Under the pieces are notes generated by a model. That model was not told the DNA's origin, did no database searches, and saw only the letters and a program-made list of their open reading frames with translations. This document shows, piece by piece, positions 13,701-28,700 of a stretch of 64,000 nt of DNA (position 1 is its first letter; each line of letters starts with the position of its first letter). Source of the DNA: Atrina japonica. Lineage: Eukaryota; Mollusca; Bivalvia; Pterioida; Pinnidae. The stretch is from positions 62,001 to 126,000 of the forward strand of contig BROG01000454.1 in NCBI GenBank assembly GCA_030159075.1, read 5' to 3'. A program made the translations under genes and the position numbers.

Positions 13701-16700
13701 ATTTATCGTACATCAAATTATGAGAGGAAATAGAGAAGACATAAATAATGTATGACATTATATCAGAAATAGATATAAATGGACTGGCACTCCTGTCAGA
13801 TTACAACAAGAATTCACAATGTGTTACGAGTTGATATCTTTTTTTATGATGACATTCGTATACGGTAATTCTGTTTCAATACACATAGTAAACATAAAAT
13901 TTTATCATCTTTTGACATTTTACAAAACATTATCTGCTTCCTAACAAAGTATTTGGATAATTTAAACCAAGTAAAATCAGATATGCTTTTACATTGCATT
14001 GAAATTGACCTAAAGAAATAAACAAGATCACTGTGAAGATGTATATGGTCCAGCAAATTCTAAAAGTAAATGACCCTGTCACCTTGCCCTATGACCCATG
14101 ACTTTTTGCAAAAGAAGAGTACACACTTCTGTCATTCATTTGAGTATGGAAAGTAAACGGGAACTTGAGCGTTACATCGCCTATATAACATACTAATAAA
14201 AAAGTCACCAACATTTATAAAATGTATAACAGACCAACAGTTAAAAAAAAATGTTCATTCATGGAGATTAACTTTCATCTTAAATCATGAAGGGACCTAT
14301 TGAAGAATTCAAATATCTTACAAATATTTGTATAAAATTTTGTGATGATAACGTTAGTCTACATTTATAACAATACTGTTTGGCTATCAATAATTTTTCT
14401 ACTTAAAAGTTTAGCATAGACCGCATTGAAAGCAGCGGCCTTAATCGAAAAAAGTTTAAAAATTTTAAAAATAGCAAAAACATATAAAACCAAGTAGTTA
14501 TAATGAACTACATGTAATTTGTTTATATACAAGTCATGTTCAGTATTTAAGTTGCAACTTGCAAAATTAAATTTCCTCTGCATTTAGGAAATCATGATTT
14601 CCTGTATTTGCGAATATGGCCAGTATGCAAAATATTAAGTTATCAGAAAATAAAGTTGTCACAAAATAAGAGTGATTTAAAGTTTGTCACTAACACTGGT
14701 AATATAACCAAGACAAAACAAGAAACATCCAAAATATACAGATAGCAACAGGGCAATCTTTTCTCCAAGAAAGGCAATCCTATTATTAAGGTCACTGGAG
14801 TTAGAGAAAAGTGATTACAATGTTGTAAGAGAAAATAAGCATTGATACTCATGGAAATTGGGTGCAATAAGGTCATGACGCATTGGTAAGGAACAAGGAA
14901 CAACAAACAGGATGCTTAAACCTTCGTGACTTAAAATATTTTGGACATATAATTAGGACATCTCATAATGATATCAGGATGAAACAGTACTTTATCACAT
15001 GCATATTTTTTCAGAAAAATTTTAATAAACATTTAAGGGTATGTAAAATCCAGTGTTATATTTATTAACAAGGGAGGAAATTCTTTTTGGGTGAAAGTGA
15101 ACCAGAATGAAAATATGTTATGTATATATGGATATTAGGTATTATTGTGACAGGAATTATATTGGGAAATAGTATAATGAATCAAAGTATATATATATAT
15201 AATATGTTAGTTAAAACATTAAAGTGATGCTAAAATTATTATCATTATCATTTTTATTACAGAAAAATTCAAGATTAGATGAAATAATAAAACAGATACA
15301 CAGTATTTTGATTTTTTTGGTGTTATTTGTCATGTTTTGTGAACTTAGTGCTGGTTAAAAACTGTTTGTGTGTTGTTAGAATGCAATACTAAAAGTTTGC
15401 AGGTAGGAAAAAAAAAACAAAAAACAAAAAAAACAGAGAACAACCCAGACCATACACGATGCTGCCTAGAATCAGTAAGGAAAAAAACTTACAAATCAAT
15501 TTAAAAATCTTGAAAAGATGTCATTTCTATTTGTCACATGAAGCTGTATTTCCAGATCACTGACAAATAAGTTGGCTAATTCAACCAGAATTTACAGGCA
15601 CTGTAAAATAGGCAAATATATCCCCTACTGGAACAAAAATGATAATTATGCAAGAATAATCATTTTTAAGGTACATTATACATATTAATGTTGGGGTTAA
15701 GATCTGATATGAAGATTTGTCCAACCAAGGGAGAGTACCCATTACATGAAGGTTACATTGCTTCTCGAGGGTGTACAAAATCTTCATGTCAAGACACAAC
15801 CAGAGCGATAATTTGTATATTATACCAAAGTCAAGAATTTTCTGTGGTGGTAGCAACATGTATGAATGAAAACGATGGAAGTGGTCAATAAAACAAGCTA
15901 ATTTGTAGAATTAATATTCCCCGCTTTCACCTCATTCGATAAAGGGGTAATCATATGATATTGTAGGTAAACTTTTTTGAGGTTAGGTTGAAACATGTAA
16001 TTTTTATGCTGTTGACACAAGATGTATTGCTTGGAAATCGAACAAAAACTAAAGCCTTATACACAGGTTAGATGTGTTATTGAGCATGTATTACGGAATA
16101 AAGTGAACTGATTGAAATAAACATAGACTGAATGTTATATACTTGTAACGATGCAAACAGATCCGAGGTAAAATGACATTTTTTGTTAATCAAGGGGCCA
16201 CAACTCTGCCAAATAACGTCTGCCAAAAGTGGCGATCGAAGTTGGCCGAGCCCTTCAGGCATTTAACAAAGAAAATTGGATATTTATAGCCATAATTGCA
16301 CAGAAACAGCAGAAAATGACATTTTTTGTTAATCAAGGGACCATAACTCGGCCAAATAACACCAATGGCCATCGGACTTTAAGCATTTAACCTTGTTACC
16401 AAGTTTGAAGACAATCGGATAATATTTGTTGTCGTTATTGCTGGGAAACGAAACATGACAGAAGGACAAACCCAAATAAATATCCCCCTTTTCAGTGAAA
16501 GCCGGGGATAAAATTCACTGGTGATAAAAACTAACATGGAATAGCACAAGTTGATCAGACGGTCTCTAAATGTATGTGTAACAACCATGATATAGTACAA
16601 GTAAATTGGTTGGTCTCTATGTGTATGTGTAACAACCATGATACAGTACAAGTAAATTGGTTGGTGTCTATGTGTATGTGTAACAAACATGATATAGTAC

Positions 16701-19700
16701 AAGTTGACCGGACGGTCTCTATGTGTAACAACCATGATATAGTACAAGTAGATCAGACGGACTCTATGTGTATGTGTAACAACCATGATATAGTACAAGT
16801 AGATCAGACGGTCTCTATGTGTATGTGTAACAACCATGATACAGTACAAGTAGATCGGATGGTCTCTGTGTATGTGTAACAAACATGATATAGTACAAGT
16901 TGATCGGATGGTCTCTATGTGTAACAAACATGATATAGTACAAGTTGACCGGACGGTCTCTATGTGTATGTGTAACAAACATGATATAGTACAAGTTGAT
17001 CGGATGGTCTCTATGTGTAAAAAACATGATATAGTACAAGTAGATCGGACGGTCTCTATGTGTATGTGTAACAACCATGATATAGTACAAGATGATCGGA
17101 CGGACTCTATGTGTATGTGTAACAACCATGATATAGTACAAGTAGATCGGACGGTCTCTATGTGTATGTGTAACAAACATGATATAGTACAAGTAGATCG
17201 GACGGTCTCTATGTGTAACAATCATGATCTAGTACAAGTAGATAGGTTCTGCAGACCATCAGAGATAAAAGGGAAACTTGAATGATTAAAGGTGACATGA
17301 AGATTTGTCAAGTTAGTCAAATGTCATTAATCAACCAATCATAGGGTGTAATTAAATTATGAATTATAAATAAGATAGATTTATTCCAGAAGCTTGAGTT
17401 TCTAAGTGGCTCTGCAATCCGACAAAACATCTGCACAGTAGCAACATAAAAATACAATGTAGTTAGTGTATCTAGACCGAGAAACCACTAAAGACGGTAT
17501 GACCCAATTGTGAAGCAAATTTGAATTTCAAGGTCAAAGGCAAGGTACAAATGTCAACTAATATCATCAATGTCCACTTTCATGTGGTGTCACAAAGTGG
17601 TACTATAAATGGTTTCCTCAAAATAGAGCCTAAATCGTAACAAACTGCAATAGTGAATGACTTATGTGACCTTAACAGGGGCAATGAGAATCGAGATTCT
17701 ACTTTTTCTTGCTTCAGTTCAAGAAGTGATTGATAACCTCATACATCCCAAAACTTCCATGGAACAGCATCGCATGGTTTGATACTAATGGTGAAGAAAT
17801 TTTAATTAAAAATTATCATTCAAATGCAATCTTTATTTTCAAATAAAACATAATCCTATTTTTGAAATTTTAAAGTAAACAAATTTCTAGCAGTACAATT
17901 AAAAGAAAAAATACAAAATGTATGGGATCAATGCATTATGAATTCATATAAAAAAACAAACAAAAATTGATCATCGTCAGGACTCCTCTTACCTTTTATA
18001 CTAACCTGATGACAGTAGAAACATGCTATGCCATGGTCACGAGGCACCACAAAGCGGTGACTGCCTCCATCTACCTGTTAAATAGCCCAAAAATATGTCC
18101 TTTCTTTTGCATATATGACTATCATCACAAATGGAAATAATAGTTCAAAATCTTTCATTTTTATACTACAATTCATCCAAAGGCTTCTATGGATCATAGA
18201 TATCAGGACATGACTTTCATGCTTTAAAACAATTTCCCATGGAAGCTGGTCAGATACAGATATTACTCAGGGATAATTTTCAATTTTTCTTCCAAATCTG
18301 TGTAAACTAATACCTGCGTTTAGTTAACCATCTATGCGTACCCAATCGCCATGCACGATTTTTGGCATGGCAGTATTTTTAACTGGGGGCTTTTTATCCA
18401 ATTGTGTGTGGGTAATTTTCCTTTAGTTAAACTGCTATATGGACATCTATTTCCACAGCCTGATGAAGTGAGCAAAAGATGAGAGATTTTGAACAAAAAT
18501 CAAAATGAGAATCCGCTGACAACTTTGATTGAAGTCAAAGTGTTACACAGTATGTATATAAGTTATAGTATGTATGTTAGATAACTTACCGGACATATTC
18601 TTTGCTTGATGTGAAGTAGTCAATCAGACAGGCAATCATGTATGTCTCTAAAAAGACCATAAAAAATGACAAGTTATTTGTCACAGTTGCCAAAGGTAAA
18701 AAATTATTTAACATTTTACAGATTTCAAAAATTTCATTTTTGTGCAATTTCTTTGTGTTTTTGGTTCTGTATACCTGGAAATTTTCACTCCTTTTTAATA
18801 TTGGCCATTTTCCTCCCTAGACAAATGAGCAATCTTAAACTGTAAGCAAAATTTTTATGCCAAATAATTGAACTAGGGACAAACAGGTGACTCTCGATGG
18901 CTCGAATGTTGAAACCTCAAAGTTTTTGATCCTTCGAAGTTTCATACAGGTCCCAATTTTTTTCCTTCATAAATTAAGTAAATCAACTCTCGATCTCTCA
19001 AACGATTAAACCTCAAAGTTCTTGAAACCTCAAAGTCCCAATTTGTATATTCCTTCATATTTCACTCTCAAAGGTAGTAGGTTGAGTAATTATTGGTGAA
19101 TATACAAGAAATCAATGCCTGGAAGATTGAACAAAAGGTGTTTTGATAACCGGGTGACAAGTAGGTACTGACCTAATCGAGTAGTGATTGAAAGGATTGT
19201 TAATTTAATTATAATTAAGATCAATCAAAATAAAAGAACTGTATAACTTTGTGTCACTGACTATGATTTTGAGTGCAAATATTACAATCAAGTGGTATTT
19301 TAACTTTTAGATCAAGAGGTGTTGTAGACTTGCTCAAAAAGGTATATTTCAATTAGATCTATAGGCATAGAATTAAAGAGTTTTTCAATTTCTTTTTTTC
19401 ATTTTCTGTATGAGAATACATGATGATGTTAATATATCCTAGGTGTGAAAATTGCACATTTGTAAAAGGTATGATAAGCACTGTGCATGGTGCTTTAAAC
19501 AGTGGTCATACATTTGTAACTGTATCAATGTTAGGTCTTAGAAGATAGGTTCCACTGTAACAAGGTTTGGTCTTACAAGATAGGTTGCACTGTAACAAGG
19601 TTTGGTCTTACAAGATAGGTTGCACTGTAACAAGGTTTGGTCATACAAGATATGTTCTACTGTAACAAGGTTAGGTCTTACAAGATAGGTTCCACTGTAA

Positions 19701-22700
19701 CAAGGTTAGGTCTTACAAGATAGGTTCCACTGTAACAAGGTTAGGTCTTACAAGATAGGTTCTACTTCAAGGTTTGGTCTAACAAGATAGGTTGCACTGT
19801 AACAAGGTAACAAGATACTGTAACAAAGTAAGGTCTTACAAGATAGGTTGCACTGTAACAAGGTTTGGTCTTACAAGATAGGTTCCACTGTAACAAGTTT
19901 AGGTCTTACAAGATAGGTTCTACTGTAACAAGGTTAGGTCTTACAAGATAGGTTCTACTGTAACAAGGTTTGGTCTAACAAGATAGGTTGCACTGTAACA
20001 AGGTTTGGTCTTACAAGGTAGGTTCTTACAACAAATAAGGTTGCACTGTAAACAAGGTTAGGTCAAGATAGGTTCTACTGTTACAAAGGTCTTATAGATA
20101 GGTACTACAAGGTGTCTTAAAAGATAGGTTCTACAAGGTTACAAGGTCTACTAACAAGTTAGGTCTTAAAAGATAGGTTCTACTGTATCAATGTTAGGTC
20201 TTACAAGATAGGTTCTACTGTATCAATGTTAGGTCTTACAAGATAGGTTCTACTGTAACAAGGTCAGGTCTTACAAGATAGGTTGCACTGTAACAAGGTT
20301 AGGTCTTACAAGATAGTTTGCACTGTACTAACCTAGGAACAAGGTTATGGTGATATAAATCATCACTTTTGTATTGGCAATTTGACCAAGGTTTGTTATA
20401 TGTAAATAATTTACATAGCAAGTTTAAACCTGTTCACTTTGGGAATATAAGTGTACATTGGACTTTGTAATACAATAACAATTCAAAATTGAACAATTTA
20501 TTACCGACATATAATAAAAACTGGGCAGGAATCAGTTAAGACTTGAAAAGATGCAAATAAAATAAAAAAAGTCAAATATGAAGAGTAGAGATATTATGCA
20601 ACAGAGTAACTTTATCTCATGTTCAATGTTAGATAGTTATATAACTATAAAACTACTGGTACCTACCTGGAAGATGAAAGAGTGTGTTCAAAACATAGAT
20701 ACGTTTTTCATCCAGGCTGACAAACTTATTAGGGTACAGCTCATTGATTTCATTCCTAGATAGAAAGGCAATCAAATGATTTCAGTAAATACAGATACAT
20801 GTATACATATATGTTCTATAGACAATTATCTAGGTTATATGTGTTATTTTGTCTTCATCTGTAACACACACAAGTACATACACATAGAGAGGGAGTGAGA
20901 GAGAAAGATAGAGTCTGAGAAAGAGAGAGAGAGAGAGAGAAATCAATGTATAATTAATGAATTATGTTGCCTCTACATAATAAATAATGACAAATAAATG
21001 TATATGACACGTTTCTCATTAATACTGACTCTATTATATCACCAAATGAATTGTATCACAGATACTATTATATCAGAGATTCTATTGTATAACAGATTAT
21101 ATCACTGATCTAAATTCTATTTAATAACAAATTCTATTGTATAACAGATTCTATTATCAGTGACCCTATTGTATAACAGATTCTATTGTATTACAGATTC
21201 TGATGTATAACATATTCTGTTGTATAACATATTCTATTGTATAACAGTTTCTATTGTATCAGAAATTCTATTGTAAAACAGACTCTATTGTATAACACAT
21301 TCTGTTGTATAACATATTCTATTGTATAACAGTTTCTATTGTATCAGAAATTCTATTGTATAACAGACTCTATTGTATAACACATTCTGTTGTATAACAT
21401 ATTCTATTGTATAACAGTTTCTATTGTATCAGAAATTCTATTGTATAACAGACTTTATTTTATAACATATTCTGTTGTATAACATATTCTATTGTATCAT
21501 AGATTCTATTGCATCACTGATTATATTGTATAACAGTCTTTATTGTATAACATATTCTGATGTATTACAGATTCTATTGTATAACAGTTTCTATTGTATC
21601 AACATATTCTGATGTATTACAGATTCTATTGTATAACAGTTTCTATTGTATCAGAGATTCTATTGTATCACAGACTCTACTGTATAACATATTCTATTAT
21701 ACAACAGACTCTATTGTATATCATACTCTATTGTATAACACATTCTATTATACAACAGATTTTACTGTATCAGTGACTCTATTGTATATCATACTCTATT
21801 GTATAACAAATTCTATTATACAACAGATTTTACTGTATCAATGACTCTATTGTATATCATACTCTATTGTATAACATATTCTATTGTATAACAGATTGTA
21901 TCATATAACAGATTTTACTGTATCAGTGACTCTATTGTATAACATATTCTATTGTATCACTGATTCTATTGTATCACTGATTCTATTGTATAACGGATTC
22001 TATTGTATCACTGATTCTATTGTATCACTGATTTCATAATCACAGTATTTTCATGACTTTCACACACATATATAAAATTGTGAATGATCACGATTTGCAT
22101 GTTTAAGGAGGCAAAATAAATAACAAAAACCTCAAACTCCAGAGAATTAGTGTATATGTATCCTGAAAACTGATAAGCACTGCTATACAATGGAATGCAG
22201 GACTAAACCCAATATATTGTTCAATACCTTGGTGCTAGATGGGTAGCTGGTTATAAATAGTGATGTTGCAGCTAGTAATTAACAGGGACAGGGTTTTCTC
22301 AGAAATAAAGGGCACTTGCACTGCATCTGTTAATTGATAGCTAAGAAATCTTCCCACTGGCCACACTATTAAAATTTCATAAACATATACTATCTTTAGC
22401 TACAGAATGATACATTGATTAAAAAATAAATGAAAATGACATAGCAGAATGAAAACATCTCAGGCACAAAGTGTAAAAATAAGGGTAGGGCAGATAGGGA
22501 AACTTGTAAAAAGTGCAGGGTGGGGCAAAATCAGGGCAGGGCTGGATGCCCTGCTAAATCCCTCTAGGTGGAACACTGAGTAATATAAACAGTTAATCTT
22601 ATATGACTTAGATAAAAGTAAACATGATTTATGACTCAAGTAAAAGAGTTCACTGTATACAACTCACATGAACCAGTCCTTTTGTATAACTGAAACGATA

Positions 22701-25700
22701 CAGTTCACTGTATGGTTTGTAATGACTGACGCACATATAACACACATGAGATAGTTGTCTGATTATATGACTCAGGTAAAATAAATCACAATATTTGACT
22801 TAAGTAAAATATTTCACTACGCTGGTTTACCTCACACCACTCTGATTCACTTCACTCTGTACGACTCAGGTAAAATAATTCACTTTAAATGACAAAAATT
22901 AAGATGAAGGAGTGAATTAGTTCATGGTATGGATCAATGCTATGGATAAAACACTACTGCTACAATAAATAATAACTAGACTAAATGAAAGCTACACATA
23001 GTAACAGTTAAATCTTCCAAACTAACTGGGAAATACATATAATTTAAAGAAAGAAAAAAATGAGATCAAGAGAATATACAAATTTGTAAGCAAACACTTC
23101 TATCAATTTACCTCATATCTGTGTTTCATGGGTTTCACTGATAAAACGGAACAATTAAAATACGATTTTAGACAGATCCAAATCACTGCCTGACTTTGTA
23201 GTACACAAAGATTGCTATACCATGCATTAGGGCTGCCACGACACAAAGAGAGCATACAAAAATTTATTGCAATATTTTAGTTATGTATTGCCATATGATT
23301 GCAATATATTGCCAGCACCAGAAATAAAACATATGTAAGGTGACTAAAATAAGTAGTATTTATAATCCTTTGCTATCCAGATCACAACCATATTTGATCA
23401 CTTTATTGAAGCGCATGTACCTGCTGTATATAAAACAGAATGAGTGAACATCGTCCTGACTTTTATGTACTAGCATTCAGTACATGTATCGGTACTTGAA
23501 ATATGAACTCAACAAAAGATTTAATTTTAAATTCTACTCTTCCTGTACTGCAATATTACAGGATGGGCTATCATTCAACATAAGATTTGTCGTTCCACCA
23601 CAATGGCATCGGTGATTGTACCTTTTGCATGCAACAACGCCAGACACTACTTTTTTTGTGTTTCGCATGAATATTGCAAAGAAAAAAAAAATATTCCCGT
23701 GTGACACTATTTGCTTTTTTGTTAGGAATCAACTTCAGATCCGTATTTGTCACCATTACGGTTGAAACACAATATTGTAATGCGCTTGTAGTTATACAGG
23801 GCCATAGTTCAGTACACATACAAATGGTCATGTGATCGAGGGTTATGAAAGCGGAAGTAATTTGTCCATTGGTGTATATTTTCATGAAAACAATCGAAAG
23901 GTGAGTTTTAATTTCCAGAAATTTCATTTAAACAAGAAGAAAAGTTGAATTTATAATTTTCTTTGGCAATATACCAGTACACTGTTCCTGTATTGCAGTA
24001 TCCATTTTGTGGAGCAATGTATTGCACTACACCGATATATTGGTTTATGGCGGCAGCCCTACTATGCATGCTATGTATAATGTATACAATAGCGTGTTGT
24101 GTATATGCATCTCAGATGTAACAACAAATCACTAAAGGTGGTATGGTTGAATTGTGAAGCATTCAAAGGTCACAGGTCAAGGTAAAAATGAAGGTGATTT
24201 TCAATTAAGGTCATGTTCTATCATCATGTTAAGTTACAACCTGTTACTCTAAATGATTTTCTAACAACAAAACTAAAATGCAATAGCTAAACTAAACTGT
24301 TAATGCAGACGGACAGATGGACTGAAAGGCAGACAGATGGACAGACAGACACTGTCAATTTCTAGACCAGTATTTGCTTTGCAATCCAGTCCAAATATAA
24401 AATAAATCTGCCAATTTGTCACAACGTATGAAGCCCATTAGTTGTACGACATGTTCTTTGATTTGTACCATTTATATGATATTATTTTTTGTTGATATAT
24501 ATTTTTTTAATTTCACTCATCTACTAGCTACAATTTAAATTTAAATCTCTTTATGTGACACAATTTATTTTTTTATTATCTGGGGTCTGTTTGTAAGAGT
24601 TGTAACTCTTAAGTCAACTGACCTTCAGACATGCCTCAGAACTGTTTTATCATCTCTACCTAACTCAAGTGCTAAGCCATATTCACACATTTTCATCTAT
24701 GACATTGATGGTTTATGAATATTTATATGTGCTTCAACAACAAAGATAGATTATGACACTTACACATTGCGTCTGGTTTGTCATAAAGACAAGGACATGA
24801 TTGGGTCTTACGTCACAAGTCCTAATTCTTAATCAAATGGTTGTAAGTTGTAAGAATAGTCCCAAGGCCAAGTCTAAGACTTACAACTTTTTCGTAAAAT
24901 GGGTCCCTATAGCATACATACCCTTTAAGAAATCTAAAACCATGCACACATACAAGAATATTGCCATAACTATCCACCTTCAACAGATTCCCATGTAGTT
25001 TATCAAACCACAGTCCTCTGAAAGAAGAAATGTAAACTATAAACAACAAAGTTCAAAGCAATAATTCTCAAGGTCATTAGATGGTCATTGTCAGGAAGTT
25101 CATTAAACAACATTTTAAGATTAAACTAAGAGGTCTTTAATTTGTTTCCTCTCAATTTCAAAGATATTGATTTCCAAAAATATATATATATTATCTGATT
25201 CTTCACAAATATTTATAGATGGCATACAATTAACTTTACTTTATTCTTTTTTTCATTGTTATTTTCTGATACACACACATAAAATATATAAATAGCATTT
25301 CATTCACCTCTAATCTTAACTGAGATTGACATAAGTGAGGTGGTCTTTTGGCGAGGTTCCAATGTACATGGTCTTGAGAGACCATCCATTCTGCCACTAA
25401 AATGTGGTCTCTCAATACAGGTGGTCTTGTAAAATGGGTTTTATTAAAAAGATGATTTAACCAAGTTGTTTTCAGAATGTGTCTCAGAAGACAGATGATC
25501 TTTAACGAGGGTTATCTCTCAAGATAGGTGGTCTTTTATAAGAGTGGTCTCTTGAGACATATGGTCTTTTACGAGTGGAGAGACATATGGTCTTTTATGT
25601 GCGAGGTCTCTCATGACAGATGATCTTTTATAAGAGTGGTCTCTAAAGACAGGTGGTCTTTTATGACAGAGGTCTCTCAAAAAAGGTGGTCTTTTATGAG

Positions 25701-28700
25701 AGAGGGATCTAAAAAAAGGTGGTCATTTATGAGAGTTGTCTGTCAAGACAGGTGGTCTTTTATGAGAGTGGTCTCTAGATCTTAAGACATGTTCATTTAT
25801 GAGAGTGCTCTCTCAAGACAGGTGGTCTGTATGACAGTGGTCTGTCAAGACAGGTGGTCTTTTATGAGAGAGGTCAAACAAGATAGGTGGTCTTTTATGA
25901 GAGTTGTCTGTCAAGACAGGTGGTCTTTTATGACAGTGGTCTGTCAAGACAGGTGGTCTTTTATGAGAGAGGTCATACAAGATAGGTGGTCTTCTATGAG
26001 AGAGGTCTCTCGAGTGGATTGTCAAGACAGGTGGTCTTTTATGAGTGGTCTGTCAAGACAGGTGACCTTTTATGAGAGTGGTCTGTCAAGACAGGTGGTC
26101 TTTTATGAGAGTGGTCTGTCAAGACAGGTGGTCTTTTATGAGAGTGGTCTCTCAAGACAGGTGATCTTTTATGAGATAGGTTATACAAGATAGGTGGTCT
26201 TATATAAGAGTGGTCACTTCAGACAGGTGGTCTTTTATGAGAGAGATCTTACAAGACAGATATAACTGTAATGACATATTCTTTACTTGTGGATACAATG
26301 GAAACTGTCCTGAGTGACCATAAATTGTCCATCAAGACTGGTGGTCTTTTATGAGAGAGGTTTCTCAAGACAGATGGTCTTTTTTATGAGAGTGGTCTCT
26401 AGATCATGAGACATATGGTCATTTATAAGAGTGATAGTGGTGTCACAAGACAAGTGGTCTAATATGACAGTGGTGTAACAAGACACGTGGTCTTATATGA
26501 CAGTGGTGTCACAAGACAAGTGGTCTTATGTGATAGTGGTGTCACAAGACCCGTGGTCTTATATGACAGTGGTGTCACAAGACAAGTGGTCTTATATGAC
26601 AGTGGTGTAACAAGACAGGTGGTCTTTTATGAGAGTGGTCTCACAAGACAAGTGGTCGTATATGATAGTGGTATCACAAGACAAGTGGTCTTATATGATA
26701 ATGGTGTCACAAGACCAGTGGTCTTATATGATAATGGTGTCACAAGACAAGTGGTCTTATGTGATAGTGGTGTCACAAGACCCGTGGTCTTATATGACAG
26801 TGGTGTCACAAGACAAGTGGTCTTATATGACAGTGGTGTAACAAGACAGGTGGTCTTTTATGAGAGTGGTCTCACAAGACAAGTGGTCGTATATGATAGT
26901 GGTATCACAAGACAAGTGGTCTTATATGATAGTGGTGTCACAAGACCAGTGGTCTTATATGATAATGGTGTCACAAGACAGGTGGTCTTATATGATAGTG
27001 GTCTCACAAGACCAATGGTCTTATATGATAGTGGTGTCACAAGACAGGTGGTCTTATATGATAGTGGTGTCATAAGACAGGTGGTCTTATATGATAGTGG
27101 TGTCACAAGACAAGTGGTCTTATATGATAGTGGTCTCACAAGACCAGTGGTCTTATATGATATTGGTGTCACCTGACCAGTGGTGGTATATGATAGTGGT
27201 GTTACAAGACAGGTGGTCTTTTATGAGAGTGGTCTCTCATGTTAGGTTTCACTCTTTTAATCATTACCTGCATGGAAAAGTTGGATCATACTCGAACTGT
27301 TTGATATCTGCTGGATATCCTATAGATACCAATCTCTCTTTCAACATGTTAAAACCCATTGCCTCGTACACTGGTGACTTGTATACTGTAATAAAAGATA
27401 TGTGTTAGAGAATATCTATGAGAATCACTATGCCTCTGAGGGCTAAGTCTAACACAAAGATTTAAAGTCCCATAACTCTGACAGATATCGCCAACTGTTG
27501 ACTATTATCAAACTCATCAAATACCTCATCATGGTACATGTACATACAGCCAATAAAAAGAATTTTTCAAACACTTTCCCGGGACTTATCAATAGTGTTT
27601 TTCAAGCACTTTTAATGGGTATGTTTAAGTTACCAAGAGCTTGTAAGCCAAACAAAGTAAAAAAGAAACACTGACAGCAAAGTTCTTTAAATTTCATTGG
27701 CGGTCCTCAAAATACTGCATAGAATTCCAGTTTATTCACTACACACTAAAGAGATCCAGCAGTACAGCATCACAAAAAATGCTAAACACAAACTGAATCA
27801 GTCTGTATGATTGAGCTATTTTTTTTTTATATAAAAGGCTTTCTTCAGATATGAATAAACAAGCAAGAAGTATCATTCAAGCAGTCAGATAAAATAAATT
27901 AAGCATTTTGCTTTAACGTAAGCATTTCTCACAGGTATTTTTGTTTTCAAGCACTTTTCAAGGACTGACTCTATGTTCAAGAACTTTTCAATGTCTGAAA
28001 ACACCGAAACCGCTATAAAGCAACATGAACATGTACCAACTTTGGTTGAAACTTAATTTGTGGAAAAATAATAAATCCCCAATATTTGATCTTTGATCAA
28101 AGTGCATTAAAACCTAATCAATACATGTATCAGTACTGAAAATGAGATAATATAAAAAATAAGACTGTAATTGCATTTTAGGCTATTGTCATTAACTACT
28201 TCAGCAGTACCAAAATACAGCCATTATTTAAGTAAGTAAATCTACTTGTATAGTACATAACGCTGTACATAATAAGTGCATGTATAAAGCAACAATGTAC
28301 ACAACACAATAAGAGATAAAGCTAAGGTGCCTGAGCATACAGCAACAATGTACACAACAAAAATAAAGCTAAGGTGCCTGTACAGCTCACCTTGACATTT
28401 TAACGTCAAATTTGAATGTATTATTTAGCTTTAATCATCATTGAAAATTCTGTCAAAAATCACCATAAAAGGGCAATAACTCCTACAAGAAGTTGCCATG
28501 ATATTTTTCAAAAGGAAAATTTGTAGAGGTTGTCTTACTTAACAATTTGAGCAGACATATTTTTCCTATATCTAAAGTGTATTATATATGTAAATTCTAC
28601 ATGATGTAAGCCAGAAAATTGTGTTGACTCTTGCACTATTTTCAGCCATGGCAGTAATGTTCTTTACTTGATCAAAGTAACTGACATAATTTTGCAGTCC

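Noticed and set aside
16379..17221. Longest open frame of the window (280 codons, minus)
   Set aside because: It lies entirely in the 45/51-bp minisatellite plus flank; the repeat length keeps it open and no domain is present.
23571..23927. Transposase in the hAT-like element
   Set aside because: The 118-codon frame shows neither a BED finger nor hAT dimerisation motifs.
26487..27176. 229-codon plus-strand frame of 11-residue repeats
   Set aside because: Product of a 33-bp minisatellite inside an NT5C2 intron; no start context or splice support.
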